Shown piece after piece: positions 1 to 8,391 of a stretch of DNA of 64,000 bases. The notes under the pieces were generated by a model. It was not told where the DNA came from. It did not search any database and saw only the letters and a list, made by a program, of their open reading frames with translations. A program made the translations under genes and the position numbers. The stretch spans positions 1,686,501 through 1,750,500 of the forward strand of contig CP127080.1 in assembly GCA_030252795.1 (NCBI GenBank). Direction: 5' to 3'. The stretch comes from Porticoccaceae bacterium LTM1 (lineage in GTDB: Bacteria > Pseudomonadota > Gammaproteobacteria > Pseudomonadales > Porticoccaceae). Numbering within the stretch: the stretch's first letter is position 1; the number at the start of each line of letters is the position of its first letter.

Positions 1-1
1 A

Positions 2-1021
2 GCACTTTCAAAACTCAAAGCGGAACCCGGCATCTGGATGACCGATGTTCCCAAGCCGGAAGTTGGACACAACGACCTGCTGATCAAGATTCGCAAGTCC
101 GCCATCTGCGGTACTGATGTTCACATCTACAAGTGGGATAAGTGGTCCCAGGACACCATCCCGGTGCCTATGGTTGTCGGCCACGAATTTGTTGGTGAAG
201 TGGTTGAAGTTGGCCAGGAAGTGCGCGGCTTTGAAATTGGCGATCGCGTTTCCGGTGAAGGCCACATTACCTGCGGATACTGTCGCAACTGTCGCGCCGG
301 TCGCCGTCACCTGTGCCGCAACACAGTTGGTGTTGGTGTAAACCGCCCGGGTTCATTTGCCGAATATCTGGTGATTCCGGCATTTAACGCCTTCAAGTTG
401 CCAAATGATATCAGCGATGACCTGGCTGCCATCTTCGACCCGTTCGGCAACGCCGTACACACTGCCCTCTCATTTGATCTGGTGGGTGAAGACGTACTGA
501 TTACCGGCGCAGGCCCGATTGGCATTATGGCTGCCGCCGTTGCCAAGCACTGCGGTGCACGCAACGTGGTAATCACAGATCTCAACGATTACCGCCTGGA
601 TCTCGCCAAGAAAATGGGTGCCACCCGCACCGTAAACGTCAGCAAAGAAAAACTGCCGGACGTAATGAAAGAGCTTGGCATGACCGAAGGCTTTGATGTG
701 GGTCTGGAGATGTCCGGAATTCCGGTCGCTTTCAATGACATGCTGAAAAACATGAACAATGGCGGCAAGATTGCCATGCTCGGGATTCCCCCCGGCGATA
801 TGGCTATCGACTGGAACCTGGTGATTTTCAAAGGCCTGGTAATCAAAGGTATTTATGGCCGCGAAATGTTTGAGACCTGGTACAAAATGAGCAGCCTTAT
901 CCAGAGCGGCCTGAACCTGGACCCGATTATCACCCATCAATACAGCATTGATGATTTCCAGGAAGGCTTTGACATGATGTGCTCAGGGCAGTCCGGCAAA
1001 GTAATTCTGAACTGGGATTAA
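2..1021 (+). CDS. tdh: L-threonine 3-dehydrogenase (5' end outside window)
   Basis: Zinc-dependent medium-chain dehydrogenase that oxidises L-threonine to 2-amino-3-ketobutyrate with NAD+, the first step of threonine-to-glycine catabolism with Kbl. The frame is open from base 2 and reads [14 protein letters not shown], matching the E. coli N-terminus from about residue 3, so the true start lies just left of the window; the ATG at 38 is internal. Visible features are the catalytic-zinc segment CGTDVHIY, the GHE motif, the four-cysteine structural zinc loop [15 protein letters not shown], and the Rossmann motif [11 protein letters not shown]. The sequence follows E. coli Tdh almost residue by residue to the C-terminal GKVILNWD. 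The partner gene kbl, if present, would be upstream of the window. Confidence 0.97.
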   Translation, partial: ALSKLKAEPGIWMTDVPKPEVGHNDLLIKIRKSAICGTDVHIYKWDKWSQDTIPVPMVVGHEFVGEVVEVGQEVRGFEIGDRVSGEGHITCGYCRNCRAGRRHLCRNTVGVGVNRPGSFAEYLVIPAFNAFKLPNDISDDLAAIFDPFGNAVHTALSFDLVGEDVLITGAGPIGIMAAAVAKHCGARNVVITDLNDYRLDLAKKMGATRTVNVSKEKLPDVMKELGMTEGFDVGLEMSGIPVAFNDMLKNMNNGGKIAMLGIPPGDMAIDWNLVIFKGLVIKGIYGREMFETWYKMSSLIQSGLNLDPIITHQYSIDDFQEGFDMMCSGQSGKVILNWD

Positions 1022-1024
1022 TTT

Positions 1025-1097
1025 ATGACACCCTGAGCGTAGCGAAGAACCTCACGTTCAAAAACACAGAGATCCTTCGTTACACTCAGGATGACAG
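1025..1097. repeat. Hairpin repeat (CCTGAGCGTAGCGAAG type)
   Basis: An imperfect inverted repeat pairs CCCTGAGCGTAGCGAAG with CTTCGTTACACTCAGG and ends in ATGACA / GATGAC. A related hairpin lies at 1623-1693, so the two flank the asparaginase-like gene. It resembles the CCTGAGCGTAGCGAAGGA palindromes common in intergenic bacterial DNA. It could also act as a transcription attenuator. Confidence 0.7.
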
Positions 1098-1116
1098 CGC
1101 ATAGAGAAAAGAACCT

Positions 1117-1605
1117 ATGAAAATTAATATCATTACTACCGGCGGCACCATCGACAAAATCTACTTTGACGCCAAAAGCGACTATCAGGTTGGCGACCCG
1201 GTTATCGGTGAGCTGCTGAAGCGCATGGAAGTGGGTTTTGAATTTGAGGTGACATCTGTACTTCGCAAAGACAGCCTTGATCTGACCGAAGAAGATCGTC
1301 AACTGATCGTTGAAAACGTTAAAAACTGCGATAGTGATTACGTATTGGTCACACATGGTACCGACGGCATGGTGGAAACCGGTCGCTGGCTACGAGAGCA
1401 GGTTCCAAGCAAGCACATTGTAATGACTGGTGCCCTGCAACCTGCGGCTTTTCGCGAGACAGACGCTGTTTTCAACATCGGCTGCGCAATTGGCGCACTG
1501 CAGGCCGTACAACCCGGTGTTTACATTGCCATGAACGGTCAACTGTTTGATTCTGCAAAAGTCGTTAAAAACGTTGCCGAAAACCGTTTTGAACCCATTC
1601 AGTAA
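1117..1605 (+). CDS. Asparaginase N-terminal-domain protein (single domain, 162 aa)
   Basis: The protein corresponds to the N-terminal domain of the type I/II L-asparaginase family. It carries both catalytic threonine motifs: TTGGTIDK near residue 7 and THGTDGM near residue 79 (HGTDTM in typical enzymes). Full-length asparaginases are about 330 residues, with a C-terminal domain that completes the dimer; here the ORF ends after the first domain with no downstream continuation. Hydrolase activity is therefore uncertain. The gene stands alone between two hairpin repeats. Short standalone asparaginase-domain proteins occur in proteobacteria, so this may be a real family and not a truncation. Confidence 0.8.
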   Translation: MKINIITTGGTIDKIYFDAKSDYQVGDPVIGELLKRMEVGFEFEVTSVLRKDSLDLTEEDRQLIVENVKNCDSDYVLVTHGTDGMVETGRWLREQVPSKHIVMTGALQPAAFRETDAVFNIGCAIGALQAVQPGVYIAMNGQLFDSAKVVKNVAENRFEPIQ

Positions 1606-1622
1606 GACCTGATATACCCCCA

Positions 1623-1693
1623 GTCATCCAGAACGTAGCAAAGGACCTCTAAAACTCAGTCAGTTTCAGACCCTTTGCTACGCTCAGGATGAC
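1623..1693. repeat. Hairpin repeat, second copy
   Basis: GTCATCCAGAACGTAGCAAAGG pairs imperfectly with CCCTTTGCTACGCTCAGGATGAC across a short spacer. It is the same family as the element at 1025-1097 and sits directly after the asparaginase-like stop codon, where it could work as a terminator or mRNA 3' stabiliser. Confidence 0.7.
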
Positions 1694-1949
1694 GTATCTA
1701 TACATCTATTCTTAGATAATTTTTTACTCACCCAAACTCTCCTTAGTACATTCAGCTATTAAAGAATTACCTCCCCAATATTTAATTCATTGTTTTTAAA
1801 AATTTTTCTTACCGACTACTAAAATCACTTAATTTCAATACGCAATTTCCCTTCCACCGTTTATCAATAGAACAATGCAGATCTGTTTTTGCAGTGATAT
1901 GTTGATCAATGAACAAACAAGATATAAAAGGTTTTAAGGGAGATACAAC
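1694..1949. other. AT-rich intergenic stretch, no gene seen
   Basis: About 255 bases of AT-rich sequence with no credible ORF. It presumably holds the promoter of the small gene at 1950. A GGGAGA ribosome-binding site is visible just before that ATG. No clear operator or repeat was found. Confidence 0.5.
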
Positions 1950-2261
1950 ATGGCAAAGATGTATCCTGTTATTGGTGAGTGGTATCAGGAGGCTGCTGAA
2001 GACCTGTTTTTTGAAGTCGTAGCCGTAGATGAGGCTGGCGGAACTGTCGAAGTTCAACTGATCGGTGGTGAAATTACAGAACTGGACTTTGACACCTGGA
2101 ATCAGATGATTTTACTTCCGGCTGAGGCACCCGAAGATTGGAGAGCCTCTTATACTTTAAGTCGTGAAGATAGACACGGACTGGACGATGTTTATATCCC
2201 GGACAATTACCAGGATCCGCTGGGTAGCATTGAGCCAGATGGCCTTGACGAGTACTACTAA
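1950..2261 (+). CDS. Small acidic conserved protein (DUF6763-like)
   Basis: A 103-residue acidic cytoplasmic protein starting MAKMYPVIGEWYQ, with the pattern ELFFEVVAVDE...GTVEVQ...GGEITELDFDTW and a C-terminal run rich in Asp and Tyr. This pattern matches my memory of the DUF6763 family, small proteins of unknown function in Gammaproteobacteria. The ATG is preceded by GGGAGA. It has no signal peptide or membrane segment and is monocistronic, with the neighbouring gene convergent. The function is unknown. Confidence 0.75.
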   Translation: MAKMYPVIGEWYQEAAEDLFFEVVAVDEAGGTVEVQLIGGEITELDFDTWNQMILLPAEAPEDWRASYTLSREDRHGLDDVYIPDNYQDPLGSIEPDGLDEYY

Positions 2262-2286
2262 ACAGCAGCACTCATCTTCTAAATCC

Positions 2287-2943
2287 TCAAGAGCCCTGCT
2301 CTTGAGCCTTTAGCATTCTTACATGTTTCAATATTACCTCAGCAGCTTGATCAGCATTGTCCACCAAGGTTATCAACTGCAGTTCCCGTTCCGTAATGCA
2401 CCCCCTTGAAATCATTTGATCAATCATCCAGTCAATTAGTCCCTGCCAGAATTCGGAGTTGACCAGCACGATTGGGAACGGCATAACCTTACCGGTCTGG
2501 ACCAGCATCAATGCCTCATACAGTTCATCCATGGTTCCATAACCGCCGGGGTAAATAACAAACCCCGCGGCATGTTTTACGAACATAAACTTGCGAACAA
2601 AAAAGTATCGAAACTCAAGGCTGATATCCTGGTAAGGATTTGGTTTTTGCTCAGTGGGTAAAGTGATATTCAAGCCCACGGTATCACTGGCCGTTGAGAA
2701 GCAGCCGCGATTGGCAGCCTCCATAATGCCGGGACCACCTCCAGTGATCACCGATACGCCTTCCTTACCAAGCATTTCACCCAATCTCTCGGCATCCCGG
2801 TAAAGAGGAGATCCCTCTGCAATTCGGGCACCACCAAAGACGATTACCCCACCATTCAGCCCGGATAGGTTTTCAATACCATCCACCAATTCGGATTGAA
2901 TCCTTAAGACCCGCCACGCTTCCGGCACCGCTGCATCTTTCAT
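2287..2943 (-). CDS. LOG-family (TIGR00730) nucleotide phosphoribohydrolase
   Basis: A Rossmann-fold protein of the LOG / YgdH-like family, whose characterised members hydrolyse nucleoside 5'-monophosphates to base plus ribose phosphate (cytokinin-activating LOG enzymes, PpnN). The signature PGGYGTMDELYEALML is present, as is the nucleotide-binding GGGPGIMEAANRG. A longer frame opens at 3018, but the start was placed at 2943 (MKDAAVPEAW), because CTGGAG lies at the right spacing there and because the longer version would run into the lexA control region. It is divergent from lexA. The physiological substrate cannot be told from sequence. Confidence 0.88.
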   Translation of the reverse strand: MKDAAVPEAWRVLRIQSELVDGIENLSGLNGGVIVFGGARIAEGSPLYRDAERLGEMLGKEGVSVITGGGPGIMEAANRGCFSTASDTVGLNITLPTEQKPNPYQDISLEFRYFFVRKFMFVKHAAGFVIYPGGYGTMDELYEALMLVQTGKVMPFPIVLVNSEFWQGLIDWMIDQMISRGCITERELQLITLVDNADQAAEVILKHVRMLKAQEQGS

Positions 2944-3010
2944 AACAACTCCAGGAAAATAAATTTCTTTGTTTACTAAAGACTTGCATCCATTAAACAA
3001 CATCGCCATA

Positions 3011-3043
3011 CTGGACACAAATACAGCCTGTATAAAGAATCAG
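3011..3043 (+). promoter_or_regulatory. Two tandem LexA (SOS) boxes upstream of lexA
   Basis: Two CTG-N10-CAG sites lie end to end: CTGGACACAAATACAG (3011-3026) and CTGTATAAAGAATCAG (3028-3043), ending 16 bases before the lexA start. A double box is also found at E. coli lexA and gives autorepression. The sites lie between lexA and the divergent LOG-family gene and could influence both. Confidence 0.88.
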
Positions 3044-3059
3044 ACCCAGGGTAAAGACC

Positions 3060-3674
3060 ATGATCAATCTGACTGCTCGTCAACAGCAAATTCTTGATTT
3101 GATTAAAGATCATATCGATGAAACTGGCTACCCTCCAACACGTGCCGAAATTGCTGATACCCTCGGCTTTAAATCTCCCAACGCTGCCCAGGAGCACCTT
3201 AAGGCTCTGGAACGCAAAGGGGTTATTGAGATTGTTCCCGGTGGCTCGCGCAGCATTCGTCTATTGGGGCAGGACGATGAACCAGACGGCATTCCGGTAA
3301 TTGGCCGTGTCGCAGCAGGTAGCCCGGTTTTGGCAACTGAAAATATCGAAGACTATTACCAGGTTCCCGAACAACTGTTTTACCCCGCCGCATCCTACTT
3401 CTTGAGGGTTCAAGGCGAAAGCATGAAAAATGTTGGCATCATGGATGGCGACCTGCTGGCTGTACACCGCTGTGCAGATGCTGAAAATGGCCAGATCGTA
3501 GTGGCACGTATCGACGACGAAGTTACCGTAAAGCGTTTTAAACGCAGCCGCAAAAAATATGAAGTGGAGCTGATTGCAGAAAACGATGATTTCGCACCTA
3601 TTATTGTCGATCTCCGCGAACAGGATTTTGCTATCGAAGGGTTGAGTGTTGGTGTGCTTCGCACCCAGCTCTGA
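3060..3674 (+). CDS. lexA: LexA repressor
   Basis: SOS-response repressor and self-cleaving serine peptidase of 204 residues. The N-terminal winged helix (residues 1-65) contains [12 protein letters not shown] and the recognition region [12 protein letters not shown]. The cleavage site is Ala86-Gly87 in GRVAAGSPV. The catalytic dyad is Ser121 (QGESM) and Lys158 (EVTVKRF). All residues needed for RecA-stimulated autoproteolysis are present. It is preceded by two SOS boxes and followed by a strong terminator, so it is a single-gene unit; the sulA gene that follows lexA in pseudomonads is absent here. A second LexA target in the window is the box at 25711. Confidence 0.97.
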   Translation: MINLTARQQQILDLIKDHIDETGYPPTRAEIADTLGFKSPNAAQEHLKALERKGVIEIVPGGSRSIRLLGQDDEPDGIPVIGRVAAGSPVLATENIEDYYQVPEQLFYPAASYFLRVQGESMKNVGIMDGDLLAVHRCADAENGQIVVARIDDEVTVKRFKRSRKKYEVELIAENDDFAPIIVDLREQDFAIEGLSVGVLRTQL

Positions 3675-3689
3675 GGACCTCACACAGTC

Positions 3690-3730
3690 AGACATTAAAA
3701 AAGCAGCTTAAAGCTGCTTTTTTAATGTCT
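3690..3730. terminator. Bidirectional rho-independent terminator after lexA
   Basis: A near-perfect palindrome: GACATTAAAAAAGCAGCTT is followed directly by its complement AAGCTGCTTTTTTAATGTC. The A-run and T-run on either side allow termination of lexA and of the convergent gene at 3756-4007. Confidence 0.92.
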
Positions 3731-3755
3731 TGAAACTTGAGTAAAAATTATCTGC

Positions 3756-4007
3756 TCAGTGTAGCACTCGTGGCTTGTCTGCCTTGATTTTGGCCTCGCC
3801 ACCCACTTCACCATCAGAAAGCTGTTCAACAGCCTCAATACCGGCATCAATCATTGCGCGAGCAACCGCTGAACTGCCATTTCGCAAAAAGTGTTGTGCT
3901 TCCTTTGAAAAACGAATTCGAACCAGTGGCTCACCATCACCATCGCTGCGTTGCAGGGCGTACTCACCATCGGGAAGTTGCACAATTTCGTAAAGATTGC
4001 TGGCCAT
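3756..4007 (-). CDS. Small conserved hypothetical protein next to lexA
   Basis: An 83-residue protein starting MASNLYEIVQLPDGEYALQR, with a central segment RIRFSKEAQHFL and an Ala-rich helix with the Ile-Glu-Ala pattern near the C-terminus. It has no signal peptide or membrane segment. A TTG directly before the ATG would add one residue, and AAGAGAG upstream serves as ribosome-binding site. I recognise it only as a protein often seen near lexA in marine Gammaproteobacteria. The function is unknown. It converges on lexA through a shared terminator. Confidence 0.75.
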   Translation of the reverse strand: MASNLYEIVQLPDGEYALQRSDGDGEPLVRIRFSKEAQHFLRNGSSAVARAMIDAGIEAVEQLSDGEVGGEAKIKADKPRVLH

Positions 4008-4165
4008 CAAACTCTCTTGGGTACTCTTCTAGCTACTCTTTTAGCTACTTACCTGGGTAAATTATCAAACGACGCCATTCTAACACATTGATGTTGTTGA
4101 ATCAGGGTCAACTCCCCTCTTTTGCGATAGAATATCGCCATACACACTCTATTCTGAAGATCATC

Positions 4166-5050
4166 ATGAGCATATATCGCAACAGCCATCACTCCAACGG
4201 CAACAAAGGGCAGCAACCGGTTCGCATCGGCGATTTCAACGAGCTGGAAGTAGTCAAGGAAGTTGACTTTGGCGTCTACCTCGATGGTGGCGACCTGGAT
4301 ACCATTCTGTTGCCTGGTAAATTTGTACCGGAGAACACCCAACTGGGTGACAAGCTGCGGGTGTTTATCTACCTGGACTCCGAAGACATGCTGATTGCAA
4401 CTACCCAGCGCCCCAGGGTAAAGGTAGGTCAGTGCGCACACCTGGAGTGTGTAGCAGTGAACGAGATCGGCGCCTTCATGGACTGGGGGTTGAGTAAAGA
4501 CCTGCTCGTGCCCTTTGCCGAACAGAACAAGCCAATGAAAGTTGGCCAGTCTTACACCGTATACGCCTACATCGACAAAGCCAGTGAACGCATCGCTGGT
4601 TCCACTAAGCTCAGCAAATATCTGAAAGAAACCGCCGACATCAACCACAAGCCAGGCATGGAAGTTCAACTTCAAGTTTGCGGCCGTACCGATCTGGGCT
4701 ACAAGGCAGTCATTAATGGCACTCATCTCGGCTTGATCTTCAAAGATGAAATTCTCGATACCCCTAAATATGGGAAGCGTATCACCGGCTATATCAAAAA
4801 CATTCGCCCGGATGGCCGAATTGATTTATCCCTGCAATTACGCAACAAAGCAGGCAGAGATGCCCTGCAGGACCAGATTCTCGATTACCTGAAGGCTCAA
4901 GGGGGTATTTCGTACCTGACCGACAAGAGCCTGCCAGAGCAGATATACAATGAATTCAAGGTAAGCAAGAAGAGCTACAAAAAAGCTTTGGGTGCTCTCT
5001 ACAAGCAAAAGCTGATCAATATCGAGCCAGATCAAATTACTCTGCTCTGA
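4166..5050 (+). CDS. CvfB/YitL-type S1 RNA-binding protein
   Basis: A 294-residue protein with S1-like beta-barrel repeats and a C-terminal winged helix, the architecture of the CvfB (YitL) family. The first repeat reads IGDFNELEVVKEVDFGVYLDGG, and later ones contain GAFMDWGLSKDLLVPFAEQ and GYIKNIRPDGRIDLSL. The C-terminal part (ILDYLKAQGG to INIEPDQI) is helix-turn-helix-like. CvfB in Staphylococcus binds RNA and affects virulence gene expression; the role in Gammaproteobacteria is not established. A frame opens upstream at 4088, but MSIYRN at 4166 gives the family-like length. The stop lies 9 bases before the HDAC-like gene, suggesting co-transcription. Confidence 0.88.
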   Translation: MSIYRNSHHSNGNKGQQPVRIGDFNELEVVKEVDFGVYLDGGDLDTILLPGKFVPENTQLGDKLRVFIYLDSEDMLIATTQRPRVKVGQCAHLECVAVNEIGAFMDWGLSKDLLVPFAEQNKPMKVGQSYTVYAYIDKASERIAGSTKLSKYLKETADINHKPGMEVQLQVCGRTDLGYKAVINGTHLGLIFKDEILDTPKYGKRITGYIKNIRPDGRIDLSLQLRNKAGRDALQDQILDYLKAQGGISYLTDKSLPEQIYNEFKVSKKSYKKALGALYKQKLINIEPDQITLL

Positions 5051-5059
5051 GATCTTTGA

Positions 5060-5965
5060 ATGGCATTGCCACTGGTCACTCATCCGGCCTACTCCTATCC
5101 ATTCCCGGGGAAGCACCGCTTTCCAATGGAAAAGTTCGGGTTGCTGCACAAATATCTTCAGGAGAAAGGTATTGCTACTCGAGCCAATACCTTTCGTCCC
5201 GGCAAAGCCAGTACAGAGCTGCTGTCTCTGGCTCATTGCCCCGATTATCTGCACCGCTTCACTGAAAACCAGCAATCCCCAAAGGAGCTACGGCGCATGG
5301 GCTTGCCCTGGAGTGAAGGGCTGAAACGCCGCACCTTGATTTCTCCGATGGGCACCCTGCTGGCAGCGCGTTATGCACTTCATCACGGCATCGCCTGCCA
5401 TCTTGCCGGTGGCACACATCACGCTCACTACGACTTTGCCTCTGGCTTTTGCATTCTCAACGACCTTGCGGTAACCGCCAAAGTGTTACTGGCTCAAGGA
5501 CGGGTGAAACGCGTATTGATATTTGACTGCGACGTGCATCAGGGTGATGGTACCGCCACCATTTTGCAGAATGAGCCGCGGGCTTTTAGCTGCTCAGTTC
5601 ACTGCGACAAAAATTTCCCAGCCCGTAAAGCACGTAGTGACTTTGATGTCGAAGTGCCCAAGGGTACTGGCGACAGGGAATATCTGCAGATAGTCGAAAA
5701 AGCCTTGCAGCAGGCAATTCAGCGCAGTAATCCCGACCTGGTATTGTATGACGCAGGCGTAGACATTTATAAAGATGATCCACTTGGACTGCTTAACGTG
5801 AGTCTCAAAGGCTTGGCTGAACGAGATCGACTGGTACTGGAGGTCTGTCGAAATCGTGGCCTGCCCGTCGCCACGGTAATCGGTGGCGGCTACGACAATG
5901 ATCGACACGCCCTCGCTCGCCGCCACGCCATTGCTGTGGAAATTGCCAATGAACTGTACGGGTAG
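5060..5965 (+). CDS. Histone-deacetylase-superfamily amidohydrolase
   Basis: A 301-residue member of the arginase/deacetylase superfamily, closest in pattern to class IV-like bacterial HDAC proteins. Zinc and catalytic motifs are visible: GGTHHAHYDFASGFC with the tandem histidines, FDCDVHQGDGTA with the Asp/His zinc ligands, the GVDIYKDDPLG loop, and IGGGYD near the C-terminus. Bacterial members deacetylate small acetylated amines or protein lysines; the substrate here is unknown. The ATG follows the S1-protein stop by 9 bases, so the two probably form an operon. Confidence 0.92.
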   Translation: MALPLVTHPAYSYPFPGKHRFPMEKFGLLHKYLQEKGIATRANTFRPGKASTELLSLAHCPDYLHRFTENQQSPKELRRMGLPWSEGLKRRTLISPMGTLLAARYALHHGIACHLAGGTHHAHYDFASGFCILNDLAVTAKVLLAQGRVKRVLIFDCDVHQGDGTATILQNEPRAFSCSVHCDKNFPARKARSDFDVEVPKGTGDREYLQIVEKALQQAIQRSNPDLVLYDAGVDIYKDDPLGLLNVSLKGLAERDRLVLEVCRNRGLPVATVIGGGYDNDRHALARRHAIAVEIANELYG

Positions 5966-6007
5966 GCTAAAATACCCCTTTACTCAGAATAACCGGAGTC
6001 TGTGAAC

Positions 6008-6493
6008 ATGCCCTCTTTCGATATTGTCTCTGAAGTCGAAAATAATGAAATTGCCAACGCTGTCGAGAACTCACGTCGTGAACTCGGCACCCGCTTTGAC
6101 TTTCGCAACGTAGAGGCCTCCTTTGACCTGAAAGATGATGTCGTCACCATCAAGTCCGAATCCGATATGCAGTGCCATCAGCTGCTGGATATCCTGCGCA
6201 ACAACATGACCAAGCGCGGTATCGACCCCTATGCCCTGGACGTCAAAGACGACCTGATCCGCAGCGGCAAAACCTTTGCCATTACCGTTGGCTTCAAACA
6301 GGGTGTTGAACAGCCTATGGCAAAGAAAATCATCAAACTGTTGAAAGACTCAAAGATGAAAGTACAGGCATCCATTCAGGGTGACCAGGTTCGAGTAACC
6401 GGCAAGAAACGCGACGACCTGCAAGCGGCCATGCAATTGATTCGTGAAGGGGATTTGGGCCAGCCTTTTCAATTTAAAAACTTCCGGGATTAA
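6008..6493 (+). CDS. YajQ-family nucleotide-binding protein
   Basis: A 161-residue YajQ family protein (UPF0234/DUF520) starting [15 protein letters not shown] and containing the family stretch [13 protein letters not shown], with a C-terminal [11 protein letters not shown]. Some YajQ proteins bind c-di-GMP and act with a transcription factor (XC_3703 in Xanthomonas), while others bind nucleic acid. An in-frame GTG at 6002 would add two residues; ATG 6008 matches the family start. The c-di-GMP link is interesting because this window also carries candidate c-di-GMP riboswitches, but no functional link is shown. Confidence 0.95.
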   Translation: MPSFDIVSEVENNEIANAVENSRRELGTRFDFRNVEASFDLKDDVVTIKSESDMQCHQLLDILRNNMTKRGIDPYALDVKDDLIRSGKTFAITVGFKQGVEQPMAKKIIKLLKDSKMKVQASIQGDQVRVTGKKRDDLQAAMQLIREGDLGQPFQFKNFRD

Positions 6494-6521
6494 TTGGTTT
6501 TAACTGGCTCCTGTTTTTCGT

Positions 6522-8282
6522 GTGACTATTAAACTCCGCCCCTACCAGCAAGAAGCCGTTCAAGCCACCGTCGAGCATTTTCGCCGCACTGACGATGCTG
6601 CGGTGATTGTCCTCCCCACTGGAGCTGGTAAAAGTCTGGTAATTGCCGAGCTCGCCAAGCTGGCTCGGCGACGGATTCTGGTGCTTGCGCATGTAAAGGA
6701 GCTGGTTGAGCAAAACCACAGCAAGTACGAACATTATGGTTTTCGAGCCAGCGTCTTTGCCGCTGGATTAAATCGCAAGGAAGCTGACACTCAGGTGGTA
6801 TTTGGAAGTGTGCAGTCAGTGGCTCGAAATCTCGATGCGTTTAACGATGAATTTTCGCTGCTGATTATCGACGAATGCCACAGGGTTTCATTGGATGAAA
6901 ACAGTGAATACCAACAGATTATTCGGCACCTTAAAAGTCATAATCAAAGCTTAAAAGTGCTCGGCCTCACCGCCACTCCCTTTCGTTTGGGCAGCGGCTG
7001 GATTTATCAGCAGCACCGTCAGTTAAATTGCGTACGCACAGCTGAAGCGACACCATTCAACACCTGTATCTATGAATTGCCGCTGCGCTACATGATCAAC
7101 AATGGCTACTTGACGCCAGCTAATGTTCTAGACGCGCCAGTTGCGCTGTACGATTTTGAGCAGCTGCGTCCCAACCAGTATGGTGGCTACTCGGAAACCG
7201 ACCTGAACCGCCTGTTCAGCAGCAGCAAACGCGCCACAGCACGAATTATTGAGCAGGTAATTGATCTTGCCAGCGATCGTCAGGGTGTAATGATTTTTGC
7301 CGCCACTGTTGCCCATGCCAAAGAGATATACGGCTACTTGCCACCTGAATGCTCTGCGATCATCACCGGTGAAATGAAAACCAAAGCCAGGGATAGCGTG
7401 ATTTCCGCGTTTAAAAACCGGCAAATTAAATTTCTGGTCAATGTGTCAGTATTAACAACCGGTTTTGATGCCCCCCACGTCGACTTAATCGCCATTCTTC
7501 GCCCCACGGAGTCTGTAGGGCTCTATCAACAAATTGTCGGTCGTGGATTACGCCTGAGCGAGGATAAGCAGGATTGCCTTGTGTTGGACTACGCCGGAAA
7601 TACCCACAGTCTGTTCCGGCCGGAAATCGGAGAGCTGAAACCTGATTCCAACAGTGTGGTTGTCGATGTGCCCTGCCCGATCTGCAGTCACACTAATCAA
7701 TTCTGGGGGTTAGTAGATAGTGACGGGGATCTTATCGAGCATTATGGCCGTCGCTGTCAGGGGCTGGTGGATATCGAAGGTATTAAACAACAATGCGACT
7801 TCAGATACCGGTTCAAGGAGTGCTCCAACTGTGGTGCAGAGAATGATATTGCTGCCCGCCAATGCCACCAGTGCCAACAGCTACTTGTTGACCCGGACCA
7901 GAAGTTGAAAGATGCATTGCAATTACGCGATGCCAAAGTGCTGCGATGCTCGGGTATCAGCTTCAAGACCGTCATCACAAAACAGGGAAACAACGCCCTT
8001 AAAGTAACTTATCACGACGAAGATGGTGCCGAATTGAGTGAACAGTTTCGGCTGGAAACTGGAGCCCAGCGAGGTGCGTTTTACCACAACTTCCTGAAGC
8101 AGCACTTAAAAGATCGCACTGATAAATTCTTTCCACAAAGCCCGGATGAAGTGATCCAAAACCAACACCGCCTGCGATTCCCGGACTTTGTAATTGCCCG
8201 TCAAAAAGAGCGGTTCTGGGTAATACGAGAAAAGCTCTTTGATTACGAGGGTCGATTCCGCCGCGCCCATGAAATGGCATAG
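6522..8282 (+). CDS. radD: RadD (YejH) superfamily II ATPase
   Basis: DNA repair ATPase of 586 residues, the same length as E. coli RadD (YejH) and aligning along its full length. Motif I PTGAGKS is at residues 32-38 and motif II DECH at 117-120; motif III region LTATPFRLG and motif [11 protein letters not shown] follow. The C-terminal zinc-binding cysteines occur as [11 protein letters not shown] and CSNCGAEND...CHQC, and the conserved end [12 protein letters not shown] is kept. RadD works with RecA and SSB in double-strand break repair and processing of crossover intermediates. The start is GTG at 6522, 28 bases after the yajQ-type stop; [13 protein letters not shown] fits the family start. 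Confidence 0.95.
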   Translation: MTIKLRPYQQEAVQATVEHFRRTDDAAVIVLPTGAGKSLVIAELAKLARRRILVLAHVKELVEQNHSKYEHYGFRASVFAAGLNRKEADTQVVFGSVQSVARNLDAFNDEFSLLIIDECHRVSLDENSEYQQIIRHLKSHNQSLKVLGLTATPFRLGSGWIYQQHRQLNCVRTAEATPFNTCIYELPLRYMINNGYLTPANVLDAPVALYDFEQLRPNQYGGYSETDLNRLFSSSKRATARIIEQVIDLASDRQGVMIFAATVAHAKEIYGYLPPECSAIITGEMKTKARDSVISAFKNRQIKFLVNVSVLTTGFDAPHVDLIAILRPTESVGLYQQIVGRGLRLSEDKQDCLVLDYAGNTHSLFRPEIGELKPDSNSVVVDVPCPICSHTNQFWGLVDSDGDLIEHYGRRCQGLVDIEGIKQQCDFRYRFKECSNCGAENDIAARQCHQCQQLLVDPDQKLKDALQLRDAKVLRCSGISFKTVITKQGNNALKVTYHDEDGAELSEQFRLETGAQRGAFYHNFLKQHLKDRTDKFFPQSPDEVIQNQHRLRFPDFVIARQKERFWVIREKLFDYEGRFRRAHEMA

Positions 8283-8391
8283 AGCCTGCCGACACTGTTT
8301 GATACCTATCAAACTCTATTAAGTTTACACCACACCTTTATCGACACTGTTCTACGCTTACAGCAAAAGCATTGAAAATAACAGGTGGCCT

